A stretch of DNA of 64,000 bases from Pseudomonas sp. HS6 (GTDB lineage Bacteria; Pseudomonadota; Gammaproteobacteria; Pseudomonadales; Pseudomonadaceae). The DNA lies in assembly GCF_023375815.1 (NCBI RefSeq), contig NZ_CP067412.1, positions 3,224,001 to 3,288,000 of the forward strand, in the 5' to 3' direction. Position 1 is the first letter of the stretch. Each line of letters opens with the position of its first letter. A program made the position numbers and the translations under genes. Below the pieces are notes generated by a model that saw nothing but the letters and a program-made list of their open reading frames with translations, made no database searches and had not been told where the DNA came from. This document shows, in pieces, positions 8,268 to 16,847 of the stretch.

Positions 8268-8873
8268 TCAGTAGAGCGTTTCACGCACCCGCGCCGGGGC
8301 TTCGCGATCGTAGGTCTCGGCATCGAACTGGCCGTCGTTCAGACGCTTGTGAAACGCACCCGCCGTCGGCAGCGCCGAGCGCGGCAAGTGAGTTTGCGGA
8401 TTCCACGCATCCGAACGCACAAACGCTTTCGAGCAGTGAAAGAACGCCGCCTCCACCGTCACCAGCAACACCGTGCGCGCCGGTTTGCCGTTGACCGCAA
8501 AGCTTTCCAGTAACTCCGGATCAGCGCTGATGGTCGCGGTGCCGTTGACCCGCAACGTCTCGCCAATCCCCGGAATGATGAACAGCAGCGACACCCGCGG
8601 ATCGTGCAGCACGTTGCGCAAGGTATCGATGCGGTTGTTGCCCGGGCGATCCGGCAGGGCCAGGGTGTGCTCGTCGATGATCCGCACAAACCCCGGTGCA
8701 TCGCCGCGCGGTGAACCGTCGATGCCGTCGGCGCCCACCGAGCTGACGATCACCAGCGGCGAGACCCGGACCATCGCCTGATAGTCCTCGTTGAGAAAAC
8801 CGATCTGCTTGCGTACCGCTCGCTCGTGGGGCAATCCGTAAATAGCTTCCAGTGCTTCGATTGAATCGATCAT
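8268..8873 (-). CDS. Pyridoxamine 5'-phosphate oxidase-like flavoprotein
   Basis: 201 residues with the split-barrel FMN-binding fold. RGDAPGFVRIIDEHTLALPDRPGNNR (about 55-80) is the flavin-contacting region of the MSMEG_1061-type PPOX-like group, and the C-terminal RSDAWNPQTH is also characteristic. Start ATG at 8873 with GAGGGAGC upstream. It lies 17 bp after the next minus-strand gene, so the two may be co-transcribed. It likely reduces or binds a small molecule with FMN or F420-like cofactor; substrate unknown. Confidence 0.82.
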   Translation of the reverse strand: MIDSIEALEAIYGLPHERAVRKQIGFLNEDYQAMVRVSPLVIVSSVGADGIDGSPRGDAPGFVRIIDEHTLALPDRPGNNRIDTLRNVLHDPRVSLLFIIPGIGETLRVNGTATISADPELLESFAVNGKPARTVLLVTVEAAFFHCSKAFVRSDAWNPQTHLPRSALPTAGAFHKRLNDGQFDAETYDREAPARVRETLY

Positions 8874-8890
8874 CGTTGCTCCCTCGACGA

Positions 8891-9376
8891 TTAGAAGAAC
8901 AGACCCATGCGCCGCTCGTAACCAATGCGCCCCTTGTACGCTTCGCCGCTGTCGACGAAGCCATACTTGGCGTACAGCGCAATCGCGGCGTCGTTGTCGG
9001 CATCCACTGACAGTTCCAGCCCTTTGATGTCCGGCCATGCCTGACGCGCAACGTCCGGCAGCGCCAGCAGGCAGGCCTTGCCATAACCCTTGCCCTGGGC
9101 CCGGTGATCGACCTGCAATGCATGCAGGGTGGCGCTGTGTTCATCGGCCCATTCCGGCAGAACGGGCGGGCGCTTGAGCAGCAGGAAGGCCACCGGTACG
9201 TCCTCGGCCAGCAACGCAAAACCCTTCACGCCGGGGCCGGGTTTCGACAGCAGCGTGTGCAGGGCGCCGTGGATGTCGCCGGAGAACTTGATCTGCTCGG
9301 CGTGGATTTCTATGGCCTCGACCTGTTGGCGTTGGGTGGCGTTCAGGTTTTCGTAAGGCACGAGTCGGGCTGACAC
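8891..9376 (-). CDS. GNAT family N-acetyltransferase
   Basis: 161 residues from a GTG start (9376) preceded by AAAGGAAATTCCC. An upstream in-frame ATG at 9520 would add a polar, AT-rich leader that runs across the divergent promoter, so it is not used. Acetyl-CoA motif QVDHRAQGKGYGKACLLAL near residues 90-108; C-terminal DNDAAIALYAKYGF is typical. The substrate is not predictable. Probably in one transcript with the PPOX-like gene downstream. Confidence 0.83.
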   Translation of the reverse strand: MSARLVPYENLNATQRQQVEAIEIHAEQIKFSGDIHGALHTLLSKPGPGVKGFALLAEDVPVAFLLLKRPPVLPEWADEHSATLHALQVDHRAQGKGYGKACLLALPDVARQAWPDIKGLELSVDADNDAAIALYAKYGFVDSGEAYKGRIGYERRMGLFF

Positions 9377-9518
9377 GGGAATTTCCTTTTTCCTACAAAG
9401 ATGAGGCTCGGATTCTAGCGATTTTGTCTTCTTCGGAAATTTTTTGTTTCGGTTGTCGATCCGGCCAATTGCCGAGCGACTAAAGGTGTCTTCACAACAA
9501 AAACCAGGAAGAAAACCC

Positions 9519-9944
9519 ATGAGTACACAAGCGCAGATTCAAGCCGTGATCGACACCTACCGTCAGGCTGTCATGACCAAGGACGTGGAAAAGGTCATGA
9601 CCCTGTACGCCGACGACATCCTCTCGTTCGATGCGATCAAGGCCCTGCAATTCAAGGGCAAAGAGGCCTACCGCGCCCACTGGGTGGCCTGCATGGAAAT
9701 GTGCCCCGGCCCGCACATTTTCGAATTCCATGAAATTGCCATCGAGACCGGGGACAACATCGCCTTCGCCCATTGGGTGGCCAATTGCGGCGGCACCAAT
9801 GAAAAGGGTGAAGCCCAGAGTTGCTGGATGCGCGCCACCGCCTGCTATCGGCTGGTCGGCGGGGTGTGGAAAATTGCCCACGAACACTGGTCGGCGCCGT
9901 TCGATCCGATGACTGGCTCGACCCTGTTCGATGCGAAACCCTGA
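9519..9944 (+). CDS. SnoaL-like / NTF2-fold protein
   Basis: 141 residues with a cone-shaped NTF2 fold (IDTYRQAVMTKDVEKVMTLYADDILSFD at the start, WKIAHEHWSAPFD at the end), as in SnoaL-like, polyketide-cyclase-related small enzymes. Start at 9519 with AGGAAGAAAACCC upstream. It precedes a DGPF protein and an ECF42-type sigma gene on the same strand (40 bp to the next gene), a neighbourhood often seen with ECF42. Confidence 0.8.
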   Translation: MSTQAQIQAVIDTYRQAVMTKDVEKVMTLYADDILSFDAIKALQFKGKEAYRAHWVACMEMCPGPHIFEFHEIAIETGDNIAFAHWVANCGGTNEKGEAQSCWMRATACYRLVGGVWKIAHEHWSAPFDPMTGSTLFDAKP

Positions 9945-9984
9945 TCTTCAGCCATAGTTGATCCGTCCGATTCAGGAGAACGCC

Positions 9985-10329
9985 ATGAAGTATTTATGCC
10001 TGGTCTACAGCGATGAGCGCCTGCTGCATTCGTCCCCCGACAGCCCGGAAGACGCCGAATGCTGGGCCTACGCCGAATCGATCCAGGGCAGCGGCCGGAT
10101 GGTCGCCGCCGAAGCGCTGGAATCGGTGCAGACCGCCACCACGGTGCGCATGCGCAACGGCAAGTTGTCGATCACCGACGGCCCGTTCGCCGAAACCAAG
10201 GAGCAGTTGGCCGGCTTCTACCTGATCGACGCGCGGGATCTCAACGAAGCGATTCAGGTCGCCGGTAACATTCCGGCAGCCCGGGTCGGCAGTGTCGAAG
10301 TGCGTCCCGTGCGGCAGTTGAATGTCTGA
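9985..10329 (+). CDS. YCII-related DGPF-domain protein
   Basis: 114 residues. The hallmark is TDGPFAETKEQLAGFYLID (about 66-84), where the DGPF tetrad and the Lys/Glu following it name the family. Start ATG at 9985 with CAGGAGAACGCC upstream. Its stop overlaps the next start by 8 nt (ATGTCTGA), so translation of the sigma factor is coupled. DGPF proteins are the constant partners of ECF42 sigma factors. Biochemical role unclear. Confidence 0.87.
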   Translation: MKYLCLVYSDERLLHSSPDSPEDAECWAYAESIQGSGRMVAAEALESVQTATTVRMRNGKLSITDGPFAETKEQLAGFYLIDARDLNEAIQVAGNIPAARVGSVEVRPVRQLNV

Positions 10330-11566
10330 GGTCGCGGCCCGGGTCGAGCAGATCTATCGCGAAGACTCGCGGCGGATCCTCGCGACACTGATCCGCTTGC
10401 TTGGCGATTTCGACCTCGCCGAAGAAGCTTTGCATGAGGCGTTCTTTGTCGCGGTCGAGCGTTGGCAGCGCGACGGCGTACCGGACAATCCGCGTGCGTG
10501 GCTGGTGTCCACCGGGCGCTTCAAGGCCATCGACGTGTTGCGTCGGCGCGCACGGTTCAAGGCCTCGCAGCCATTGTTGCTGGCGCAACTGGAAGAATTG
10601 GAACAGTCCGAATGGGACGCTGAAGACGTGGAAGACGATCGTCTGCGCCTGATTTTTACCTGCTGTCACCCGGCACTGGCGGCGGACGCGCAAGTTCCGC
10701 TGACCCTGCGTGAAGTCTGCGACCTCACCACCGAGGAAATCGCCCGCGCATTTCTCTCGGCCCCGGCGGCGATTGCCCAGCGCATCGTGCGCGCCAAGGC
10801 CAAGATCCGCGACGCGAAAATCCCTTATCAAGTGCCGAACCTGAGCGAATTACCCGAACGCCTCGACAGTGTGCTGCGGGTGATTTATCTGGTGTTTAAC
10901 GAAGGTTATTCAGCATCCGGCGGCGCCCAGGTCACCCGTGAAGACCTGACCCGCGAGGCGATCCGCCTCGGGCGGTTGTTGCTGGAGTTGTTGCCGGACC
11001 CGGAAGTCATGGGCTTGCTGGCGTTGATGCTGCTGCACGAATCGCGGCGGTCGGCGCGGTCGACGCCTGATGGTGAACTGATTCTGCTGGATGATCAGGA
11101 TCGCGAATTGTGGAATACCGAGCTGATCGCCGAAGGCTGCGATCTGGTGGAAAAGGCACTGACCACGAGACACTTCGGGCCTTACTGCCTGCAAGCGGCG
11201 ATTGCGGCGGTGCATGCCGAAGCGCCGACGGCGGGGGAGACGGATTGGCAGCAGATCGTTGGGCTGTATGACGTGTTGTTGCGGGCGGTGCCGTCGCCGG
11301 TGATCGAGTTGAACCGGGCGGTGGCGGTGGCCAAGCGTGATGGAGCGCTGGCCGGGTTGACCTTGATTGAGGGGATTCTGGACCGGGGGGAGTTGCAGGA
11401 TTACCACCTGGCGCATTCGGCGCGGGCGGAGTTTTGTCGGCAGTTGGGGCGGGTTGGGGAGGCACGGGCGGCTTATTTGCGGGCGCTGGAGTTGACCCGG
11501 CAAGAGCCGGAACGGCGGTTTATTGAAGGGCGACTTTCGGCTTTGGATCGTTTGCCCTCACCCTAG
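10322..11566 (+). CDS. ECF42-type RNA polymerase sigma factor
   Basis: 414 residues. Sigma region 2 is at about 10-75 (REDSRRILATLIRLLGDFDLAEEALHEAF) and region 4 at about 115-170 (PLTLREVCDLTTEEIARAFLSAPAAIAQRI). A long C-terminal extension of about 200 residues with TPR-like helices and the DUF6596-like segment YLVFNEGYSASGG identifies the ECF42 group. No anti-sigma gene is adjacent; the extension is thought to replace it. The last two codons and the stop lie inside a MITE-like element beginning at 11555, so the native C-terminus may have been altered. Confidence 0.88.
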   Translation: MSEVAARVEQIYREDSRRILATLIRLLGDFDLAEEALHEAFFVAVERWQRDGVPDNPRAWLVSTGRFKAIDVLRRRARFKASQPLLLAQLEELEQSEWDAEDVEDDRLRLIFTCCHPALAADAQVPLTLREVCDLTTEEIARAFLSAPAAIAQRIVRAKAKIRDAKIPYQVPNLSELPERLDSVLRVIYLVFNEGYSASGGAQVTREDLTREAIRLGRLLLELLPDPEVMGLLALMLLHESRRSARSTPDGELILLDDQDRELWNTELIAEGCDLVEKALTTRHFGPYCLQAAIAAVHAEAPTAGETDWQQIVGLYDVLLRAVPSPVIELNRAVAVAKRDGALAGLTLIEGILDRGELQDYHLAHSARAEFCRQLGRVGEARAAYLRALELTRQEPERRFIEGRLSALDRLPSP

Positions 11567-11806
11567 CCCTCTCCCGGGGGGAGAGGGGACCGAATGGGGG
11601 ATATTGGAGAGATACGCCGACGTGAGCGATTTGCTCTGAATCCATAATCGACCAGATTTAAAGATCGGCGTATCGCGTAATACACCTCGGCGCCGACGTG
11701 AACGATTCTCCGTGAATCCATAATCGACTCGGTATTTCAGGTCGATGTATGACGCAAGACACCTCGGTCGGCTCCCTCTCACTCCGGGAGAGGGCTGGGG
11801 TGAGGG
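11555..11806. mobile_element. MITE-like element, copy 1
   Basis: The ends are 21-bp imperfect inverted repeats (11555-11575 and 11786-11806, one mismatch), CCCTCACCCTAGCCCTCTCCC and its partner. The inside holds two tandem imperfect units of 76-77 bp (11615-11690 and 11691-11767), both starting CGCCGACGTGA and ending ACACCTCGG, plus a 10-bp stem GATACGCCGA (11611) / TCGGCGTATC (11665). No coding capacity. The right arm (about 70 bp) is the reverse complement of the left arm of the second copy at 22056. Non-autonomous element inferred; no duplication of target sequence was identified. Confidence 0.7.
11615..11767. repeat. Tandem imperfect 76-bp repeat inside MITE-like copy 1
   Basis: Two units share CGCCGACGTGA(G/A)CGATT, GTGAATCCATAATCGAC or its variant CTGAATCCATAATCGAC, and the ACACCTCGG end, with differences spread between. 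They look like an old internal duplication within the element. Confidence 0.65.
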
Positions 11807-11830
11807 CGCTTTTGCTTTTGCCTCTCGGCT

Positions 11831-12556
11831 TTAGGCCTGCTGGCGCGTAGCCGCCATCACAATCTCGCGAATACAAACCCCTTGCGGCTGCCCATAAGCA
11901 TAAGCAATCGCCGTAGCCACATCCTCGGCACTCAACACCGTCCCGCCCATATCCTGCTTCCAAGCCTGATACCCGGTCTTGATCGCCTCATCCGTGGTGT
12001 GGCTCAGCAATTCGGTTTCCACCGCACCCGGCGCAATCGTAGTCACGCGTACGTTATGCGGCGACAACTCTTCACGCAGGTTCTCCGACAACCCATGCAC
12101 CGCAAACTTGGTCCCGACATACGCCACATGGTTCGGGAAGGTCTTGCGCCCGGCCACCGAGCTGACGTTGATGATCGTGCCGTGCTTGCGCTCGATCATC
12201 CCGGCAACCACCGCGTGCACGCCGTTGAGCAGGCCTTTCACGTTGACGTCGAGCATCTGGTCCCACTGCGCCGGATCCTGTTTGCTCATCTCGCCCAGCA
12301 GCATCACCCCGGCGTTGTTGATCAGTGCATCGGCCGGACCGAACTGCGCTTCCGCCTCGGCCACGGCGGCCAGCAACGTGGCGCGGTCGGTGATGTCGAC
12401 GCGGCGGCTGAGGGTGTTCGGCAGGGCCAGTGCTTCGAGGCGTTCGATGCGTCGCGCCAGCAACAGCAGCGGATGACCGGCAGCGCTCAAGCGGCGGGCG
12501 GTGGCTTCGCCGATGCCCGAGCTGGCGCCGGTGATGATGATCAATGGCTTGCCCAT
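11831..12556 (-). CDS. Short-chain dehydrogenase/reductase (classical SDR)
   Basis: 241 residues. Rossmann motif TGASSGIG at 9-16, NNAG near 80, catalytic Ser in INVSSVAG near 134, and Tyr-x3-Lys as YVGTK near 148. The ARRIER segment after beta-2 suggests NADP(H) preference, and the sequence is of the YdfG-like type. A LysR gene is transcribed divergently from 12668 and is its probable regulator. Substrate unknown. Confidence 0.87.
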   Translation of the reverse strand: MGKPLIIITGASSGIGEATARRLSAAGHPLLLLARRIERLEALALPNTLSRRVDITDRATLLAAVAEAEAQFGPADALINNAGVMLLGEMSKQDPAQWDQMLDVNVKGLLNGVHAVVAGMIERKHGTIINVSSVAGRKTFPNHVAYVGTKFAVHGLSENLREELSPHNVRVTTIAPGAVETELLSHTTDEAIKTGYQAWKQDMGGTVLSAEDVATAIAYAYGQPQGVCIREIVMAATRQQA

Positions 12557-12667
12557 GTTTGAACTCCTGAGATAAGAAAAACAAATAACCAGATTCGTGA
12601 CGCAGTATATTTAGCCCGCTGAAGGCTGAAAAATGCCTTATTCCTCTGTCTGCTATCGGAATCTCCT

Positions 12668-13504
12668 ATGGATATCCGCCATCTCAAAGCCTTCCTCGCG
12701 GTGTTCGAAGAACGCAACATCACCGCCGCCGCGCAACGGCTGTTCATCAGTCAGCCCACGTTGTCGGTGACCATCAAACAGCTGGAAGAAGAACTTGGTG
12801 CAACGCTGTTCGTGCGTCAGCCCCGTGGTGTGGAAGTCAGCGACGAAGCGCGCCTTCTGTACCCACAGGCACGGCGGATGGTGGCCGAATCCGAGGCGCT
12901 GAGCCGGATGTTTCGCGGCCGCGAAAACCGCGCGCCGCTGACCCTCGGCATCGAGGGCGATATTGCCGCCAGTCACATCGAAGCCTTCGTGCGCATGGCC
13001 CATCAGGCGTTGCCCAATCTGCTGCTGACTCTGGAAGAGGGTTGTCACGGCGATGGTCGATTGGCGGTCGAGGAAATGTGCTGCGAAGACGAACTGTTCC
13101 TGCCGCTGTGGGAAGAGTCCTATGTGATGGCGCTGCCCCTCGATCATCCGATGGCCAACGCGCAGGCAGGCTGGGCGCCGATCGAGGACTGGATCACTTG
13201 TCCGCAGCATCCGTCCCATCAGCGATTGATGGCGCTGTACGGGCGCTCGCCGGAAGCGGTGGCGGGACATGCCGGTTCATTGCAGCAAGCGTTGCACATG
13301 GTGGCGGCGGGTGTCGGCGTGGCGATGTTGCCGCAGTCATTGGTGAGCGGACAGACGCGGGTGGTGGTGCGTGCGCTGCACCTGCCGGCGCCGACCCGGC
13401 GGGTGGGGTTGTGTTATGCGGCGCAGGCGCTGGAATTGCCGGCGATGCGCGGGTTGCATGAGTATTTCCAGGTGAACCGCCCGGCTGAAATTGCTGCTGT
13501 CTGA
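12668..13504 (+). CDS. LysR family transcriptional regulator
   Basis: 278 residues. MDIRHLKAFLAVFEERNITAAAQRLFISQPTLS is a textbook LysR N-terminal HTH, followed by an effector domain. Start at ATG 12668. Divergent from the SDR at 11831-12556 with 111 bp between starts, so it probably controls that enzyme. Effector unknown. Confidence 0.87.
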   Translation: MDIRHLKAFLAVFEERNITAAAQRLFISQPTLSVTIKQLEEELGATLFVRQPRGVEVSDEARLLYPQARRMVAESEALSRMFRGRENRAPLTLGIEGDIAASHIEAFVRMAHQALPNLLLTLEEGCHGDGRLAVEEMCCEDELFLPLWEESYVMALPLDHPMANAQAGWAPIEDWITCPQHPSHQRLMALYGRSPEAVAGHAGSLQQALHMVAAGVGVAMLPQSLVSGQTRVVVRALHLPAPTRRVGLCYAAQALELPAMRGLHEYFQVNRPAEIAAV

Positions 13505-13548
13505 TCGGCCGCCATCGCCAGCAGGCGATTTGTGAACGACACAGATCT

Positions 13549-13577
13549 AGTGTGGGCGCGAGCTTGCTCGCGATGGG
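13549..13577. repeat. Single REP-like palindrome
   Basis: AGTGTGGGCGCGAGCTTGCTCGCGATGGG carries the GCGAGC..GCTCGC imperfect palindrome of Pseudomonas REP sequences. A lone unit between two convergent LysR genes. Confidence 0.55.
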
Positions 13578-13584
13578 CACGCCG

Positions 13585-14439
13585 CTATTCCAGCATCTTG
13601 CTAAGCAACCAGCTCCCCGCCGGCCCCGGCGGGTACAGCCGCGACCACAGCGCATCGACGAACACCGGTTTCGGCCAGCCGCGCACCTTCAGTTCAACCA
13701 GCAGATCGTTGCCGAAGCGCTCCACCAGCCAGCGCGGCAACGGCGCCCAGCCGAAACCTTTTTCGGCCATCTCCAGCAGCATCAGATAACTCGGCGCCGA
13801 CCACACCCGGCCTTTACCACGACTGTCATAGGGGTTGACGATGGTTGCCAGGCGCAGCTCGCGATGCTGCTCAAGGACTGTTTGATCGATGGGTTCCTGC
13901 GTCGCCAGCGGATGCCCACGACCCACAAACAAGGCGATTTCGGTACGTTCGGCGACGGTCGAGGTCGCCAAGTCCGGCGGATAGTTTTCCTGCATCTCGG
14001 CGAATGCCAGATGCGCCCGACCGCGTTGCACCAGTTCGATCAGGTCATCGCACTCGGCGATCAGGCATTCCAGCTCCAGATCCGGATAGCGCTGCTCGAA
14101 GCCCACCAATGCGGCTTCGAAACGGTCGGACTGATAAGTGTCGGAAATCGCCACCGTGAGTTTCGGCTCGACGCCCTGGGCCAGTTGTCGGGCGGTCATT
14201 TCCAGGCGGCTGGTGGCCGACAGAATCGCCTCGGCCCGTTGCAGCATCACGTGGCCGGCCGGGGTCAGGGTCGGTTTGCGGCTGCTGCGGTCGAACAGGA
14301 TCAAGTCCAGATCGATCTCAAGACTGGCCACCGCCGCACTCACCGTCGACTGACTGCGCCCGAGTTTGCGCGCCGCCGCTGAAAAAGAGCCTTGAGTCGC
14401 CGCCTGGACAAACGCGAGCAACACTTCCTGAGACGCCAT
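13585..14439 (-). CDS. LysR family transcriptional regulator, probable regulator of PACE pump 2
   Basis: 284 residues. N-terminal HTH (about 5-60, GSFSAAARKLGRSQSTVS), then an effector-binding fold with the pattern TPAGHVMLQRAE. Divergent from the PACE gene at 14527 with 87 bp between starts. This mirrors the first PACE/LysR pair at 88-1522, and both regulators share the GSFSAAAR.LG...S.VS recognition stretch. Confidence 0.86.
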   Translation of the reverse strand: MASQEVLLAFVQAATQGSFSAAARKLGRSQSTVSAAVASLEIDLDLILFDRSSRKPTLTPAGHVMLQRAEAILSATSRLEMTARQLAQGVEPKLTVAISDTYQSDRFEAALVGFEQRYPDLELECLIAECDDLIELVQRGRAHLAFAEMQENYPPDLATSTVAERTEIALFVGRGHPLATQEPIDQTVLEQHRELRLATIVNPYDSRGKGRVWSAPSYLMLLEMAEKGFGWAPLPRWLVERFGNDLLVELKVRGWPKPVFVDALWSRLYPPGPAGSWLLSKMLE

Positions 14440-14526
14440 GAACTATCGCCTTGATCGATGGTTATTGGTTATGAAGTATCGGTGCGGTGCTGGATCATGG
14501 CAACCATCTTCACAGAGGACTCGGCC

Positions 14527-14964
14527 ATGACTGCCAACAAATCCATCACTGAGCGTATCTTCCAGGCCATCGGTTTCGAACTGCTGGCGATCCTGATCTG
14601 TACCCCGTTGCTGGCGTGGATCATGGGCAAACCGCTGGTCGAAATGGGCGCTGTAACCATCGCTGTTGCGTTGCTGGCCCTGGGCTGGAACGTGGTGTTC
14701 AACGGCTTCTTCGACCGGATGCTCAAGCGCTGGAACATCGCCCACAACGCCTGGGTGCGGGTGGCGCACGCGCTGCTGTTCGAGGGCGGGTTGATCGTGA
14801 TGGGCGTGCCGCTGATTGCATGGTGGCTGTCGGTCAGCCTGTGGCAGGCGTTCCTGCTCGACATCGGCGTGCTGCTGTTCTTCCTGCCGTACACCTACGT
14901 CTATCACTGGGGTTATGACGTGGTGCGCGAGCGGCTGGTGATGCGCAACGCTTGCCAGAGCTGA
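14527..14964 (+). CDS. PACE family efflux transporter, second copy
   Basis: 145 residues with four transmembrane segments in two repeated pairs. ERIFQAIGFELLAILICTPLLAW and RVAHALLFEGGLIVMGVPLIAWW are the corresponding first helices of each half. The ATG at 14527 gives the normal family N-terminus; upstream in-frame ATGs add an unlikely leader. It is followed 3 nt later by a strong terminator, so it is monocistronic. Likely exports a biocide-like cation; substrate unknown. Confidence 0.85.
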   Translation: MTANKSITERIFQAIGFELLAILICTPLLAWIMGKPLVEMGAVTIAVALLALGWNVVFNGFFDRMLKRWNIAHNAWVRVAHALLFEGGLIVMGVPLIAWWLSVSLWQAFLLDIGVLLFFLPYTYVYHWGYDVVRERLVMRNACQS

Positions 14965-14967
14965 AAC

Positions 14968-15004
14968 AAAAAATCGCAGCCTGCGAGGGCTGCGATTTTT
15001 TTTG
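14968..15004. terminator. Terminator after PACE gene 2
   Basis: AAAAATCGCAGCC, loop TGCGA, GGGCTGCGATTTTTTTT. It lies between the convergent PACE gene and the SDR gene and can work in both directions. Confidence 0.9.
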
Positions 15005-15021
15005 TCCGGACTTTTTCGGGC

Positions 15022-15777
15022 TTAAAGAAACATCCCGCCTGACGCTTCGATCCGCTGACCGTTGATCCACTGCGCCCCCGGCGACAGCAACAGTGCCAGT
15101 GCACCACCAATGTCATCCGGCTGTCCGGCACGGCCCAGCGCAGTGTTGCTGGCGACCATGGCATTCAGCGCCGAATTGTCGCGCACCGCGCCGCCGCCGA
15201 AGTCGGTTTCGATGGCGCCCGGTGCCAGGATATTCACGGCGATCTGCCGCGCACCCAGCTCCTTGGCCTGATAGCGGGTCAGCACTTCCATCGCGCCTTT
15301 CATCGCCGCGTAGGCGGCATAGCCCGGCAGGGTGAAGCGGGCCAGACCGCTGGAGATGTTGATGATCCGCCCGCCATCGTTGATCAGCGGCAATAGTTGC
15401 TGAGTCAGGAAAAACGGCCCTTTCAACTGCACGTTCATCAGAAGGTCAAACTGCTCCGGCGTGGTTTCGGCGAAGGAAGCGTGTACACCAATCCCGGCGT
15501 TGTTGATCAGGAAGTCGAAGCGCGGTTGCCCGAGCTGTTGCAGCGCTTGCTCCACCCGCACAACGAAATCGGCGAAGCCTTCGCTGCGGCCGACATCCAG
15601 TTGCAGCATCACGGCGTTGGCGCCGAGTGTTTTCAGTTCCTCGACCAGCGATTGCGCTTCATCGGCGCGGCTGTTGTAGGTGCCGATGATGTCCACGCCT
15701 TGCTCGGCGAGGTGCAGGGCGGCGTTCTTGCCGAGGCCACGGCTGGCACCGGTGATCAATGCGATTTTGCGGTTCAT
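15022..15777 (-). CDS. Short-chain dehydrogenase/reductase (SDR), FabG-like
   Basis: 251 residues from ATG 15777; the reading frame stays open far upstream (to 16680) but that part is only antisense to the LysR gene. TGASRGLG at 9-16, NNAG near 92, Ser in INISSG near 143 and YAAMK near 156 form the active site. The C-terminal WINGQRIEASGGMFL is the usual SDR end. A LysR gene starts divergently at 15898. Substrate unknown. Confidence 0.87.
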   Translation of the reverse strand: MNRKIALITGASRGLGKNAALHLAEQGVDIIGTYNSRADEAQSLVEELKTLGANAVMLQLDVGRSEGFADFVVRVEQALQQLGQPRFDFLINNAGIGVHASFAETTPEQFDLLMNVQLKGPFFLTQQLLPLINDGGRIINISSGLARFTLPGYAAYAAMKGAMEVLTRYQAKELGARQIAVNILAPGAIETDFGGGAVRDNSALNAMVASNTALGRAGQPDDIGGALALLLSPGAQWINGQRIEASGGMFL

Positions 15778-15897
15778 GAGTCTTCCTCGAGAGCAGTGAC
15801 GGTTGATGCAGCAAAGTTTATTTATCCGCCATGAGGTGATAAACAGACTGAAACCGGAATCACTGGTCGGAATGTCCGAACAATCAACAGGTGGCCC

Positions 15898-16794
15898 ATG
15901 AACAAACTGGAACTGCTGCGCACCTTCGTCCGGGTCAGCGAATTGTCGAGTTTCACGATGGCGGGGGAGAGTCTGGGGCTGCCGCGCTCGACGGTGTCCG
16001 AGCAAGTGCAGGCGCTGGAGAGCCTGCTCGGCACGCGCCTGCTTCAACGCACCACGCGCAAGGTCCAGGCGACTCAGGACGGACTTGCGCTGTACGAGCG
16101 GAGCAAGGATCTGCTGTCGCACATGGACGAAATCGAGAACCTGTTCCGCCAGGACGAAGCGTCGCTGACCGGGCGGATCCGGGTCGACATGCCGAACATT
16201 CTGTCGCGGCGGCTGATCATGCCGAAGCTGCCGGAATTCATGGCGCGCCATCCCAACCTGGAGCTGGAAATCAGCAGCACCGATCGCCGGGTCGACCTGC
16301 TCGCCGAAGGTTTCGATTGCGTGGTGCGCATCGGCGCGCAGCCCGATCAGTCGGTGGTGGCGCGGCACCTGGGGGACTTCAGCATGATCAACTGCGCCAG
16401 CCCCGCGTATCTCGAGCGCTACGGCGTGCCGCAGACCCTGGAAGATCTGGCACAGCATCGGCTGGTGCATTACGTCGGAGTGCTGGGTTCGCGATCGGAA
16501 GGGTTTGTCTACGAGCAGGACGGGCAGGTCCACCGCGTGCCGATGGCCGGCAGCGTGACGGTCAACAGCACCGATGCCTACGAGTCGGCGTGCCTGGGTG
16601 GATTCGGTCTGATTCAGGTGCCGCGTACCGGGATGAACAGCTATCTGGACACCGGAGAGGTGGTCACGGTGCTGCCGCAATACACTGCGCCGGCGATGGG
16701 CATTTCACTGCTATACGCCCGGCAGCGGCATTTGCCGTTACGGGTGCGGGTGTTCATGGATTGGCTGGGGGAGTTGATTCGTTCGACGCTCTGA
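15898..16794 (+). CDS. LysR family transcriptional regulator
   Basis: 298 residues, CrgA-like subgroup. N-terminal MNKLELLRTFVRVSELSSFTMAGESLGLPRSTVSEQ is the HTH, and the C-terminal half has the GRIRVDMPN and EGFDCVVRIG stretches typical of that subgroup. It is divergent from the SDR at 15022-15777 (120 bp between starts) and is its likely regulator. Confidence 0.87.
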   Translation: MNKLELLRTFVRVSELSSFTMAGESLGLPRSTVSEQVQALESLLGTRLLQRTTRKVQATQDGLALYERSKDLLSHMDEIENLFRQDEASLTGRIRVDMPNILSRRLIMPKLPEFMARHPNLELEISSTDRRVDLLAEGFDCVVRIGAQPDQSVVARHLGDFSMINCASPAYLERYGVPQTLEDLAQHRLVHYVGVLGSRSEGFVYEQDGQVHRVPMAGSVTVNSTDAYESACLGGFGLIQVPRTGMNSYLDTGEVVTVLPQYTAPAMGISLLYARQRHLPLRVRVFMDWLGELIRSTL

Positions 16795-16805
16795 TTCCTG
16801 CCGCA

Positions 16806-16839
16806 AATCCCTGTGGGAGCAAAGGCTCTCACAGGGATT
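16806..16839. terminator. Hairpin between convergent genes
   Basis: Arms AATCCCTGTG (16806-16815) and CACAGGGATT (16830-16839) are perfect. They flank part of a degenerate REP (TGTGGGAGC). The position between the LysR and phosphate transporter ends suggests a bidirectional stop without strong T-runs. Confidence 0.5.
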
Positions 16840-16847
16840 CCGGTTAA

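Noticed and set aside
15778..16680. Extension of the SDR reading frame upstream to 16680
   Set aside because: It would run antisense through the LysR gene; the SDR fold begins at MNRKIALITGASRG (15777).
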